This document shows positions 11,210 through 33,160 of a stretch of DNA of 64,000 nucleotides, one piece after another. The position numbers were made by a program, and so were the translations under genes. This DNA comes from Hemicordylus capensis. Lineage: Eukaryota; Chordata; Lepidosauria; Squamata; Cordylidae. Position 1 is the first letter of the stretch, and every line of letters begins with the position of its first letter. The stretch spans positions 3,436,501-3,500,500 of the forward strand of contig NC_069669.1 in assembly GCF_027244095.1 (NCBI RefSeq). Reading direction: 5' to 3'. The notes under the pieces were generated by a model that saw nothing but the letters and a program-made list of their open reading frames with translations, had not been told where the DNA came from and searched no databases.

Positions 11210-12468
11210 TAAATAAAATGTACAAAAAGTGAATACAAAACAGATTCTTTAGGCTGCATGCTGGATGTGTTAGTAGGAAGCAAGAAAAGCATCCACTTGG
11301 ATCTAGTAAATATTTAAACAGAGGCGTAAGTTTAATAAAGTATGCTACTGTGTCTGAGAAATGTTTTCGGTTCTATTATTGCAAGATGGTCTCAAACAAT
11401 ACACCGTCTCCTTTGAGGGTCAGACAGTGATCTCGCAGGAATCCAGTTCTTAATTCCATGTTTCCCCAGAGCCAATTACCTCAGCTTGAGGATGCAGGGC
11501 AAGCTTAGAGCAGTCCCACCAATAAGGGCAAAGAAATAGGATGAGGCTGGGGTTCGAGAGGCAGAAGGCCACACAGGACCCTCTTCCCCTCCCCCTCCCC
11601 TAGTGCATGTTCAGTGCTAACGTGTACATAGTTCTATAAGGGTCACAGTTTAAGGGGTGTCAAGCTGCGTCCCTCCCACTGGTGTTGGCCTAGAACACCC
11701 ATCAACCCTGCCTGCTGCCCTCTGTGACGGCATGATGGGAGCTGGAGGGACGCCGTTTGACACCCCTGGTTTAAGCTGGGTGACTACAGAAGATATAAAC
11801 AGTCTAGAAATAATGTGGATGGTCAGCTGTTTTTGACCTAGCTTGGGGATGGTTCTGAACAAAACAGGAATGTGTGAAGACGACCTTGCAAGACAGGCAC
11901 TGGAGCCTTGTCCATGGCTCATTGTCTCTGGGGCAGGAGGTAGCATTTGTGTCAGTCCTTCCTACGGTTGGGTTTCTCTCACAACTGTCGTCATGCTCTG
12001 AGAAATCCTGCAAAGGATAACTGGGAGATTAACCTCCTGCTGAGTAATAGCTTGGCGAGGGCTGGAGACCCTCTCCAAATTATGTAGGCTGATGTGGTAG
12101 CTGCACACACGACTTCCCTGCACGTGGTAAACTGTGGCATCAAGGAGAAAGCTATAGAGAGTCGTGTTGCTTGTCTACAGGCAGGCATGCTTGTTTGCAG
12201 GGGTATTCAAAGGTATGTCAGCCACCCTCAGCTGTGGTCGGAAATAGTGGCATCCACTGTGTTCCTCTGGCATGATGTGACTAACAGCTGTTAGTCACGG
12301 GCAAGATGCCATTTCAGTCAAATGATGAAACATGTAGTCCCATAACCGATGGGCCTGAACTAATGTATAGTTCTCCTGATCCAAGTACCGGGCAAGGTGG
12401 GTGCCAGAATCAACGTGAAGTCCTCATGTTCGGTTCAGTGAACGTGTGCATGTTGGCAGAGGCTCACA
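11210..12468 (-). other. B9D1: Probable B9D1 3' UTR
   Basis: Sequence between the B9D1 stop and the candidate poly(A) hexamer, carrying one small hAT-like insertion (11652-11768). The extent is inferred only. Confidence 0.35.
11652..11768. mobile_element. Short hAT-like MITE with GGGGTGTC termini
   Basis: Left end AAGGGGTGTCAAGCTGCGTC and right end GACGCCGTTTGACACCCCTG are inverted repeats over about 25 bp. Similar flanks (CAGTTTAA and TGGTTTAA) suggest a decayed 8-bp target duplication. No coding capacity. Confidence 0.65.
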
Positions 12469-23550
<11,082 letters not shown>

Positions 23551-23557
23551 TGGGCCC

Positions 23558-23570
23558 GTTGCTAAGGGAT
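23558..23570 (-). promoter_or_regulatory. B9D1: RFX-type X-box upstream of B9D1
   Basis: Read on the gene strand, ATCCCT-T-AGCAAC fits the X-box consensus RYYNYY-N(1-3)-RRNRAC at every position. A second half-site, TAGCAAC, lies at 23587-23593 on the plus strand in inverted arrangement. RFX factors drive ciliary genes, and B9D1 is one. The site is only 8-20 bp upstream of the ATG. Confidence 0.7.
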
Positions 23571-23914
23571 GGCTCGGCGCGCGCCCTAGCAACGGGAAGC
23601 GGACGGCGCACCGCGAGGGACAAGCTTGCTGGCTGAGCGCTTCTCCACCCTCTTCCTGGGTTCTGGTTGGCCCCTGGCGGGGGCGGGGACCGGCCAGATC
23701 CTAGCAGCCCGGAGCAGGACAAAGGGCCAATGAGCGGGGGCGGCGGGGGAGGGGGCGGGGCTCGGACTGTAGAGCCCCATAGCAGAGGCCCAATGCATGG
23801 GGTGCAAATCTCAGCGAGAAAGTTAGCAGCCCCCGGGGGTGGGGGGCCTCCCCAGGCCCCGCCTGCACCCCGACCCACCGCCCAGCCCCACCCCGACAGA
23901 AGTGCGCTGAGGTC

Positions 23915-24165
23915 CTTCTTATTGGTTTTTCAATAAGAAAAATCTTTCCTGATTGATTTTTAAATCTCTGTTGAAGACTTTTCTTTTTCGCCAGGCTTTT
24001 GCCCTGTAGTTTACCTATTTGGTGTTTCCCCCCCTTTTTGTTAGTTACTTTAGTTTTTAATTTAGAATGTAATTTTGATGCTGTCTTGCTTTGCATGTTT
24101 TTGTACACCGTCCAGAGTCTTTGGAGTGGGCGGTATGTGTCGATAATAAATAAAAAAATTCTGGA
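23915..24165 (+). mobile_element. LINE 3' end (L2/CR1-like), at the CpG island edge
   Basis: T-rich 3' UTR ending GTCTTTGGAGTGGGCGGTAT and GTCGATAATAAATAAAAAAA, the usual GGCGGTAT...AATAAA end of this LINE group. Confidence 0.65.
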
Positions 24166-24587
24166 GCCTGGCCCTAAAGGCCTTTGGAGCCCCGCCCACC
24201 CCGTTAAGCTCTTATACTTACACCCTCTTACACTGTGACACAGACAGTATTTTAAACATGTGGGTTCTTGAGTGTGCAAACAGCAACTGAAATCACAAGA
24301 ATGTAAGAATCTAAAACAGGTATGTTTATGCAAATATGCATCGGCAGAAACATTTCAACACGCAACTTAACATATGTCCATCCCACATATCTCTTCCCCC
24401 CTCCTCCACCCCCACCTCTGTCTCTAAAGCACCCAGCACAGGTCATAATCACACTGGGCCGCCTGAAGCAATGCAGGTGACCACACCACCCTTGACAGAC
24501 TGAAGAGGATTTGCACACACACACACCCCATGGAGGCCCTGGACTTTGGCCCCAAAGGCAAGTCATTTCCCCGCTGCAACATTGGAG
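24166..24587. other. Intergenic DNA upstream of B9D1
   Basis: No gene or repeat I can name; CpG density falls quickly. Confidence 0.4.
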
Positions 24588-24890
24588 GAGAGCTGGTCTT
24601 GTGGTAGCAAGCATGACTTGTCCCCTTAGTTAAGCAGGGTCTGCCCTGGTTGCATATGAATGGGAGACTAGGAGTGTGAGCACTGCAAGATCTTCCCCTT
24701 AGCAGGGGATGGAGCCGCTCTGGGAAGAGCAGAAGGTTTCAAGTTCCCTCCCTAGCAGCATCTCCAAGAGAGGGCTGAGAGAGATTCCTGCCTGCAACCT
24801 TGGAGAAGCCGCTGCCAGTCTGTGAAGACAATACTGAGCAAGATAGACCAAGGGTCTGACTCAGTATATGGCAGCTTCCTATCTTCCTAG
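24588..24890 (+). mobile_element. 5S/tRNA chimeric SINE, sense copy
   Basis: The clearest plus-orientation copy. At 24628-24668, GTTAAGCAGGGTCTGCCCTG and ATGAATGGGAGAC match the internal control region of 5S rRNA. A tRNA-like part follows (GGGGATGGAGCCGCTCTGGG, AAGAGCA), then CAGCATCTCCAAG and the body ending GACTCAGTATATGGCAGCTT. Confidence 0.85.
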
Positions 24891-25934
24891 GTGGACCCTA
24901 CCGTGCCCAAAATGGGCAGGAATGGTGCAACCCTCCTGGAACATCCTCCCGCCCTGCCGCCCTCGCAAACTGTCAGGCTGCATCCCAAACACAGTGGACT
25001 AGGCTACAGACACCACAGCAGAAGATTGTAGCACTGACACATTTCCAGTCTTGTCCTTTTATGCACCCCTTTAGTGCCAAAAATGGATTGGAATGAAGCA
25101 ATGGCCTGAAACAGCCTGGAAAAAAACCCCCAAATTACTAATATGTTACATCTTTGGAACAATTAAAGATCCTTGAAATATATCAGAGCATGTATTCCTT
25201 ATTTGTAAATAGATCAATATCTTATAAAATTATATAGCACCTACAATAGTCATAGAATCAAGAAACTGGTTGAAAGACAGTTGGGTGCCTGTTCTGGGCT
25301 GATTCAAGCCGTTCCACCATTCTGGCTCTGAAGAGGTTAATAAATGTGCAATATACCCCCAGGCCATCCCGGGGTGTTCTGGTCCATTTTTGGTTCTGAA
25401 GGGGTTTTATTAATACATAATAAAAGTGTAATATTGGAATTATTTCAGTGCTGAAATATTCTCCAGGGTTTATAACACATCCCTCTGGTTTTGGGACCCA
25501 GTGTGGTTTTTATGGGGTTATTCCGGCCCATTCCGGCTTTCACCCAGATCCAGACAAATGTCTTAAAAATACAAGTGATAGAGACAGCAAGTAGAATTTC
25601 CTAGGTCTTGCTAAACACATCTTCAGCTATGTGGAAAGTGAAGTTTCAACATGATGGGAACTTCCCAATATGCTGATTTTGGTGGACATATATGACAGAC
25701 AAATGAATGTCTTGAAAATATAGGCAAATATATTTTCCTTCCGTTGCCACTAGATGTCTCCATATTATTCCCACTGTCATAAACTCTGCAACTTGCTGAG
25801 AGTAGCTAGGAGAGTCCTGACTTAACATCACCCCCTGGGTACGGCTAAGCCTCTCACCTACCAGACTCTCCCCAGAGTAATCTAGTCTCCCATCAGTTTC
25901 ACAGGGGTGTGTGTGTTCTATTGGTTAAAGATAT
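24891..25934. other. Intergenic DNA with loose internal repetition
   Basis: Between 25070 and 25560, words such as GGTTCTGAAGGGGTT, TCTGAAGAGGTTAATAA and CCGGCCCATTCCGG recur irregularly, suggesting an old degenerate array. No coding signal. Confidence 0.4.
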
Positions 25935-26155
25935 ATTATTTATTACATTTGTTATCTCGCCTTTACTCCAAGGAGCTCAGGGGCGGGAGTAGACATGTTT
26001 CCTCCCCCTCTTCCCCACTTTATGTTTACAACAACCCTGTGAGGTAGGTTAGGTTGAGAGATGATGACTGGTGAAAAGTCACTGAGTGAGCATCAGAGTC
26101 GAGAAAGGCTCAAAATCTGGGACTCCCAGGATCCTACACTCTAACCACGACTTCA
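25935..26155 (-). mobile_element. tRNA-headed SINE of the CTCACAGGGTTGTTG type
   Basis: Read on the minus strand: a tRNA-like head with GTGGTTAGAGTGTAGGATCC, then CTAACCTACCTCACAGGGTT and a tail GAGCTCCTTGGAGTAAAGGC ending in AATAAATAAT. Same family as the copies at 29.9 and 35.85 kb. Confidence 0.75.
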
Positions 26156-27394
26156 TGCTTGCAAGTCAGATATACAAGGAAAGAGATACTGAAGGAACCA
26201 CAATTGTCGTAGAAACCCAGTTTGAAATAGTCCTCATCAGCATGTCAAAGTGAAGGCTGTAAAATAGGCAGCTGTAGTGTTAATGCAGATACACTTATAC
26301 AAATGAGGAAGGATGCATTTCCCTCACACCATGCTAGGAAATTTGACTTTTAGAGACCTTGAGAAAGCAGTTGAACCCTAAAGAGTAGTCTTGCTAGGTG
26401 TTCACACTAAAACCATTTTAACAAGGCATCCCTGTCCCCAATGGCAAAAATAAGGGCAGTACAGCCGGCATGTTTGCTTTGAGTGCTGCCCCAAGGACCA
26501 CCCCCACCAGAGACCTGCCATCCTTGGGGTCGCCAGGGAGGCAAACAGATTGCGTGCCATCACAGTTCCCTGATACTGTCAGAGATCTTCCACCAGATCT
26601 AGCAGACATTTTCATTCATTGCCTCTCTTTAATCGTATTTCTCTTCGCTTCCTTAGGCTGCCAGTGATCCAAAGGGGACTTTTAAATGTTCGCAAGTAGC
26701 CCATTTTGCAAATACTTCTCTTGAAACTTCTTTTCTCTGTCGCAAGGACTTGGAAGGGTCTTTGTACAGGTCTCCCAGAAACAGCACTTTAACACTTTCA
26801 TATCTTGATGCAATTTGTCATATCTTTATGCATAGCATGACAACCAGAAGAACGGCTGGATTTTACCTTGATGGAAAAACCTCGAATAGCAGCTCTGGAC
26901 AACTGGATCTCTGGAGTGTGCATGAACAAGACTGCCTCATCCCACCCACCCCAGTTCTGCCTCTGTGACTTACTGATGCCATGTCTCCTCTCGACAAAGG
27001 CTGAAAACCTGACTTTCCGCTATGCCTCTCCGCCCCATTTATGCACAAAGCTGTCTTGTGTAACAGGAATAAATCAAAGCTGTTCTTGGGGGAAAGCAAG
27101 CTGAATCAATCTTAATTCTTATGGCATTAAAAAAATGGAACGAAAGAAAGACCTATTTGTTGGTGTCTGAACTCTTGGCCTTCTTTGGAACAGTTGGATC
27201 TGAACACACACTCCGTCCTTGTTAATGAATGACTCATTCCGGCATGAAAGGCAAGAAGCTTGACAGGTGGATGCTGTTGAGAGCTGTTCAATTCATTCTC
27301 TAGAAATCTTCTAGAAGAAGAAGCAGGTGAAAGAAGAATCATTATTCTGCAACCCCATTAAAAAGACGCCCTATGAGTTTATGAAGTAGTACAA
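26156..27394. other. Intergenic DNA, nothing recognised
   Basis: No supportable gene, repeat family or RNA seen. Confidence 0.4.
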
Positions 27395-27625
27395 GTTAGG
27401 TGGCAGGGAAATGCTTGACTAACAAGCAGATGGTTGCTGGTTTGAATCCCCGCTGGTACCATATCGGGCAGCAGCGATATAGGAAGATGCTGAAAGGTAT
27501 CATCTCATTTCATACTGTGCAGCCTCCTGGCAATGGTCAACCCCCCTCCTGTATTCTACCAAAGAAAACCACAGGGCTCTGTGGGCACCAGAAGTTGAAA
27601 TCGACTTGACAGCACACTTTACAAG
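27395..27625 (+). mobile_element. Sauria-type SINE with BovB-like tail
   Basis: tRNA-related head with a B-box-like GCTGGTTTGAATCCCCGC, then CGGGCAGCAGCGATATAGGA, AATGGTCAACCCCCCTCCTG and ACCACAGGGCTCTGTGGGCA, and an end AAATCGACTTGACAGCACAC. The AATCGACTTGAC...GCAC end is the BovB-derived tail of squamate Sauria SINEs. This is the best single clue to a squamate host. Confidence 0.8.
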
Positions 27626-27705
27626 TTAGGTCAGCAGCTGGAATGTCCCATGTCAAATCTGGCCCTTGAGTCATGCTGCCTCCCCTGTTTGCCAGCCTAT
27701 AGGTC

Positions 27706-27842
27706 CGGCCTGCTCAACGTAGGCCCCCCAGCTATTTTTGGATTACAACTCCCATAATCCCTACCCACTGTGGCCAATAGCCAGGGATTATGGAAGTTGT
27801 AGGCCAACATCTGCAGGAGGGCTGAAGTTGAGGAGCCATGCT
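27706..27842. mobile_element. Palindromic hAT MITE (CTCCAGCTGTTTTTG family)
   Basis: GCCTGCTCAACGTAGGCCCC and TTTTTGGATTACAACTCCCA mirrored by GGGATTATGGAAGTTGTAGG and GAAGTTGAGGAGCC. Same family as 54699-54834, distinct at the ends from the CCAGATGTTG family. Confidence 0.82.
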
Positions 27843-28099
27843 ATAAGTGAAAGATGCATGGATAAGGTGGAATTTGTGACAACGAAACATGTTGGCTGGC
27901 TACTTGCCCATCACTGCTCATGCCCTGTGCAAAATGGCCTTCCAGGGAAACTAGTTGCTGACAATGGTGGCCTTGGTGGAATATGGTTGGGATGTCAATG
28001 TTTAAGAACAACTTTGCAAAAACCCAGGCCTTCAGGACAAAGATATGGAAGAAAATTCAGGTGGCGCATCCTCTGATGTTCTTACACAGTTTCCAACAC

Positions 28100-28250
28100 A
28101 CACTGACCAGTCAAATGCCTCCGAGAAGCCCGCAAGCAAGGCAGGAAAGCTAATAATCCTGCTGTTGCTCCCTAGCAAATGGGATTCAGAGGCATACTAC
28201 CTCTGAAGCTGGAAGAGGCATATAGCCATCATGACTAGTAGTCATGAATT
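28100..28250 (+). repeat. Dispersed repeat (GAACATAAGAACAGCC family), 3' part
   Basis: GCCTCCGAGAAGCCCGCAAG, CTGCTGTTGCTCCCTAGCAA, GATTCAGAGGCATACTACCT and AGCCATCATGACTAGTAG: the later portion of a family whose first part is at 51.85 kb. Class unknown. Confidence 0.55.
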
Positions 28251-28284
28251 AGACATTTTTCTTTGTAGGGAATTTGGAAGGCCA

Positions 28285-28605
28285 GGGCACTTTCCAGATT
28301 ACACAGTTACAACGGTGTCACAACAGTGTCACATATGGAAGTGTGCTTCCATACTGCCTGTGTTTCGACCTCACACTCCCTGCACTGTCAGCAAGGTGCC
28401 ATTCACATTTCTGATGCCTTCTTTTGGATTTTATCCTTGTCTTTTAGTCTTACAACATCAACATTGTGTGTGCACTGTAAAAAAAAAAAAAGCAAGCTGT
28501 ATTTTCCTATTGTAGGAGGGTTGCGCAAGCTATTTACATTTTCAAAACGTTCCTGCCAAGCCAAAGCATTTTACTGCTGAACAGCGTGTAATCTGGAAAG
28601 TGCCC
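28285..28605. mobile_element. MITE with GGGCACTTTCCAGATTACA termini, copy 1
   Basis: Inverted ends GGGCACTTTCCAGATTACAC and GTGTAATCTGGAAAGTGCCC, 20 bp perfect. The interior has GTCAGCAAGGTGCCATTCAC and GATGCCTTCTTTTGG; a homologous copy is at 58491-58783. No coding capacity. Confidence 0.88.
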
Positions 28606-28690
28606 AGGTAGGAGACATGGCTGTCAGAGTGGGTGGGGAAAGAGCCTGACACCATCTTCATAGTATACCTCTCTAGGTCAAGAAGACAGT

Positions 28691-28979
28691 GAGGTCATTT
28701 ACACAATCAAACACTGAGTTCTACCCAGGTTTGGGAGCTGTGTATATTCTCAGTGTTTGGTTGTGTGGGAAACAAGATTGGAGAAAAACCTGGGTAGAAG
28801 AGATTGTGTGGAAGCAAAGGAGAAGGCATACTTGGGTAGCTTTACCTCCTCCCTTGCTTCCACACAATCTCTTCTACCCAGGTTTCTCTCCTAACTTGCT
28901 TCCACAGAACCGAAAATTGGGAGCACACACAGCTCTCAAACCTGGTTAGAACATAGTTTTTGATTGTGTGAATGACCTC
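28691..28979. mobile_element. Palindromic MITE with GAGGTCATTTACACAATC termini
   Basis: Ends GAGGTCATTTACACAATCAA and TTGATTGTGTGAATGACCTC are inverted. Inside, a second long hairpin pairs CCTGGGTAGAAGAGATTGTG (from 28788) with CACAATCTCTTCTACCCAGG (to 28882). Confidence 0.85.
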
Positions 28980-28999
28980 AATGTCTTTGCTGTACCTTT

Positions 29000-29870
29000 T
29001 AATGTAAGTGGCCCTGAAAATCTGTTTATAAGGTGAGGGTGAGTAATTCTGCAGTTTCTCTGCATTCAAATGCACAAACACTTTGTAGAGATGCAACAAA
29101 ATGATTCACGTCTGGAAACTGATTTGGAAAGAAGCAAGGTCAGAACAGACCTTGCATACCTGCAGTAGGCAGACTCATATACAGCCAGGCACTTTCAGCT
29201 CAGGGGCTTTCTAATTATGGGATGACTATATTTCTCGCACTGCACTAGTTCTCCTGTGGCTCACAGTTTGGGAGATCCTGGCTTACACTTTTCCAACTCA
29301 AAGAGACAGGAATGTCTGCAGTCCAGACCTACAAAACACACCATGCCCCCCAAGCAGTTTTTATGATATCTCTGAGATGCACAAAGTAGTTTTATTTTTA
29401 GTGTGCTGCTTGCACAGAAAGGGGTCTGACTCATCTCTGGCCAAATCTTTAGCTCTAATGCAAAGATGCAAACATATTCTATACCGTTTTCCTTCTTCAT
29501 TCCTAGTCTCGTCGCTGCTGTTCTCAGCTTCTTCCCTCCTGCTGTTCAAATCAAACTACAAAGAAAGTGGAATCAAAAGGCATCTTGGAACTATGGTGGT
29601 GAAATGAATCAATTTGCTTGCAGGCTCTCCTTTGGCCAACAAGAAGAGACACAACCACATCTGTGCAGCTCAAGTGTGTTTCATCAGTGGCTAGCCTTTT
29701 CGGTGGTGTTTAGCCTTTTTCACAAACACCAGGCATCAGTCAAGTCAAGTCCAAGAGAAGTGTCCCACTGGTGCACACTGTAGTACAGGGGCTAGCTCAG
29801 TGTGTGATGGAAGGGACTGTGGTTGGTTCCTGGAAACCCACAAAAGAACTTCGAAGGAGCTGCACCAAGA
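29000..29870. other. Intergenic DNA, nothing recognised
   Basis: No supportable gene or named repeat. Confidence 0.4.
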
Positions 29871-30325
29871 ACCAGTGTGATGTAGCCCAGTGGTTACAGT
29901 AGGAGGGCACCCAGATTCAAATCTCAGCTCAGCTACGAAGCTCATTATGGGATCCTGGACAAGTCTTTAAGGGTATTCACACATGCAGCCTAACCCAGGC
30001 TAGAGAGCCCAGCCCAGGTTAGGCTGTGTGTGTGAAGTGCTGGATCCGTGCAGATCCCTTTTACCGAAGTAAAAGGGCCCTCGTGCCGGGGTCATGTGAC
30101 TACTGGGGCTGCTTACAGCCTGAGTGGACACAAAGATGGGCTCCTAGAGTGCCCGCCGCATGTGGGATCTCGGTCCATGCTTCCCACTAATGTCGATGGA
30201 TCGTCTGGGGGTGGTGTGGGGGAGGAAAGTTTAGCCGCCCTGCCTCCTGGTTGCGTGAACCTCCATATGGTCTCTCAGCCTAATCTACCTCACAGGGTTG
30301 TTGTGAGGATAATGGGTGGGGGGGG
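29871..30325 (+). mobile_element. tRNA-headed SINE split by a later insertion
   Basis: Head CCAGTGTGATGTAGCCCAGT with B-box-like AGATTCAAATCTC. After a break near 29968 the body resumes at about 30275 with CTCAGCCTAATCTACCTCAC and AGGGTTGTTGTGAGGATAAT. The intervening sequence is a separate inverted-repeat element. Confidence 0.72.
29970..30262. mobile_element. Inverted-repeat element inserted in the SINE
   Basis: Left end GGTATTCACACATGCAGCCT and right end GGTTGCGTGAACCTCC are weakly inverted. A palindrome AACCCAGGCTAGAGAGCCC...CCCAGGTTAGGCTG follows the left end. Boundaries are set by where the SINE resumes. Confidence 0.5.
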
Positions 30326-32384
30326 GCAGAAGGAAGATTCTTGAATGCCATTCTGAACTCCTGAACGTTTCCAACAGAAGGTTGGAAATATAACCAATTA
30401 ACCCTGGGAATTATAATTTGGCGAAGAAACAACATTTTCCGTTTTTGCAGCCTTTGCTGGGTTTTATAGATTTCACTGGTTCTTTACTGCTGCTTCTATG
30501 ACTGGTATTGATTTTGTATGGCATTTATCGTATTGCTCTGTTTCTTTTGTGGAATACTGCCCCAAACGTCTTGTAATGAAAGCAAGGCCTATACATTCAG
30601 TAAGCAGATGAATATCTCTAGCCAAGGATCTTCAGCAAAAACAAAGAATAGCAACCAATAGAGTTCCTAGACAGTCCTCAACTCAGCGGAGTGAATTTTG
30701 TAATCTAGTTCATTACCTAGGTTCCTGTTTACCTTTGCAGCTTTAGGTATAATGGCTGTTAGCATGGTGTTTTTTTTTAATTTATTGAATTGATGAACAT
30801 TTTTTGCTCAAATATATTAGGGTGCAATTTATATTCTACAAAATGAACTGCATGGTACTTAAGTGTTACTTACTTATGGTAAAATAAGGTCGAACTGAAT
30901 TAAATCTTCAGAATGAACACACACACACACACTGGAGGGCATCTTGGAGGCCATCTAGACTAGTCCAAACCCTTCAGCATCCCCAACAGTCGTCCAGCCT
31001 CTATTTGAAGACCCCTAGTGAGGAAAAGCCCTCTACTCCCTCTAGATCACCGGTTTCATTGTCATACTGCTCTTACCATTAAGAGGTTTCTCTGAGAATC
31101 GCTCCTCCAGTGCTCTTCCAAAGAAGGTGAAAACGAAACTTGCCTTTTCATCACATTCTAACCACCTTGATTGTGAGAGGACAAAGGAATGATTAAGAGG
31201 TACCAAGAGGTAACTAATCTGTGTTAAGTGATCCTGTGAATATGCCCTTGGAGAACCATTTCTCAGCAATCAGCAGTTTGGAGCAATTCAGCCTGATGCT
31301 TAATGTTTAGAGGTTGAATTTCTGATCGCATTGGCTTGAAATTCTCTCTTCCCCCTCTCTCTCATCAAGTGGAAAACACACAGAACCCCAAACAAACTGG
31401 CACTGCAGCTTTAATTCAATTAAAAGGAGCCTTTAATCTCTTGTCATTACAAGATCATAGAGGCTGCATGAATACTAATAAATGCACTCAATATTTGCAC
31501 AAGCTTTTTAGGATGAATAATTAAATTGACTTTATCCATTAAACCTGGCCCATTAAGGCTTTTAATGCAGGGATGTGTCTTAATGGCTCAGAGCTACTGT
31601 CTTTCTTCTCTGGGGCCTTCATGATGGTTTTTTAAAAAGTGGAGATTCTGTGCATGGCTATACGTGCACTGAACTTAATGTGTGAATAATTTTACAGATC
31701 AACCATCATAGGGACACCACCCACAGACTGTATGCATATGAACATAACATGTCATCCGGGCAGATAAGGGTTGATTTATACTTTCAGCTAGTGCCCATGT
31801 TAGTGTCTGTCCTGGACTGCACCACTCCAGCTGTGAGTGTCATACTCCACATATCTGAATTCATCTTATGAAAAACGAAATGTACTTCTCTGCACAAAGA
31901 AGAAGGAGGATAGACTAAACTTTGCTCCCAGATGTTCTGGTTTTCCATTTGCATTTTTAAAAAAAGATTAGGCAACATTCAAACTTATGAGCTCTTCCTC
32001 CTGCACTTTGAAGTGATGCGGTCCAGGGAAAGTTTAATCATGGGATTCGCCAAAAGGCCTAAGACTCGCTCTTGGCATATAAACGGGCAGAAGATTGAAC
32101 AGGTTCCTTGCTTTAAACGTGCAGAGGAGTTCTTCCACCATCCTGAAGTTTCTTTGGACAAGAGGTGGCCACTACATACCCACAGTGCTTAAACTGTACA
32201 AAGCCAAGCTGCTAGCACAGCATCTCTACAGTGGCCAGCTGGGTCCCTTCTCCAACTTCTCTCCATTGGAACACATCATGTGCAATCAAAGTTCTTAAGA
32301 GCAGCCCTTCAAGTCCCAAATGTCTCTAATATTACCCTGCGGCTGGAGAATGGCCTGTTAAAAGTGGAGGCAAGGGTCTGGATT
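30326..32384. other. Intergenic, AT-rich, repeat-poor
   Basis: No gene seen. 31380-31520 is rich in ATTA/TAAT words (CTTTAATTCAATTAAAAGGA, CATGAATACTAATAAATG) and free of repeats, which resembles a conserved non-coding element, but conservation cannot be tested here. A (CA)n run is at 30918-30931. Confidence 0.35.
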
Positions 32385-32635
32385 AGGGATGTGCACAGAA
32401 CCACGGCAGGGTGATCTGAAGGCAGCGGGGGGGTCTCTCTTTAAGAGGGGAGGAGAGTGCACTTACCCCTCCTGCCGCTTTTCCCTCGCCGGTGTCGGGT
32501 TTTTTAGCAGTCCATCGGGGCATCAGCGTACCTCCCTGCTGCCCCGTTCCCCTCCTCTTCCGGATATGACCTGTTTCCGACTCCCAACTCCGACATCACC
32601 TGCTGAGTTGCCAGGTTCTGTGTGACAGCAATTAA
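32385..32635. repeat. Repeat fragment beginning GGGATGTGCAC
   Basis: AGGGATGTGCACAGAACC resembles the left terminus of the 14.56 kb element. The GC-rich remainder has no visible matching right end. Confidence 0.35.
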
Positions 32636-32639
32636 AATC

Positions 32640-33160
32640 TGGCAGTTGATGTGCTCCTGTCCAGAAACTGACTTTATGGACGAATTGCAACATGCCCTCT
32701 GCCTACTGCCTCAGAGCCATTCATAGTGGCCCTGCACTCCTACAGTGTTCTGGCTTATTACCCGTCCTAAAACTTCTATCATGACTATAGTTAGCCCTGT
32801 ATGATTGTATATGTCCTTTTATAATTTTTAAAAATGCCTCTTATAGGACTTTATAATGCATTTGCCTCTTTCTATGATGCTCTTAATTTTAGTTCTACTC
32901 CTGATTTTTTATAGCTTTAAAGTATATGTTTGTTATTCACCTACAGGCGTTTAATATTCACTCCTTTATAACCATCGTTATATTTTGAATTTTACTTCTA
33001 TTTTTGGTCTCTTATAGCCTTAAAATAGGTTTGTATCTTGTATTTAGTCATTTGTCCACAGGCTTTTAATATTTGTTTTTTTTTTAATGTAATCACCCCT
33101 TTTTACTTTATGCTGGTCTAAGACCATAATAAAGACTGATTGATTGATAGTCATGGGATT
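32640..33160 (+). mobile_element. LINE 3' UTR with (GATT)n tail
   Basis: Long T-rich stretch ending GGTCTAAGACCATAATAAAG and ACTGATTGATTGATAG. A short hairpin before a simple tail of this kind is typical of a non-LTR element 3' end. Family not fixed. Confidence 0.55.

Noticed and set aside
24628-24668. Possible 5S rRNA gene
   Set aside because: Only the internal control region matches, and it is joined to a tRNA-like part and SINE body, in many copies.
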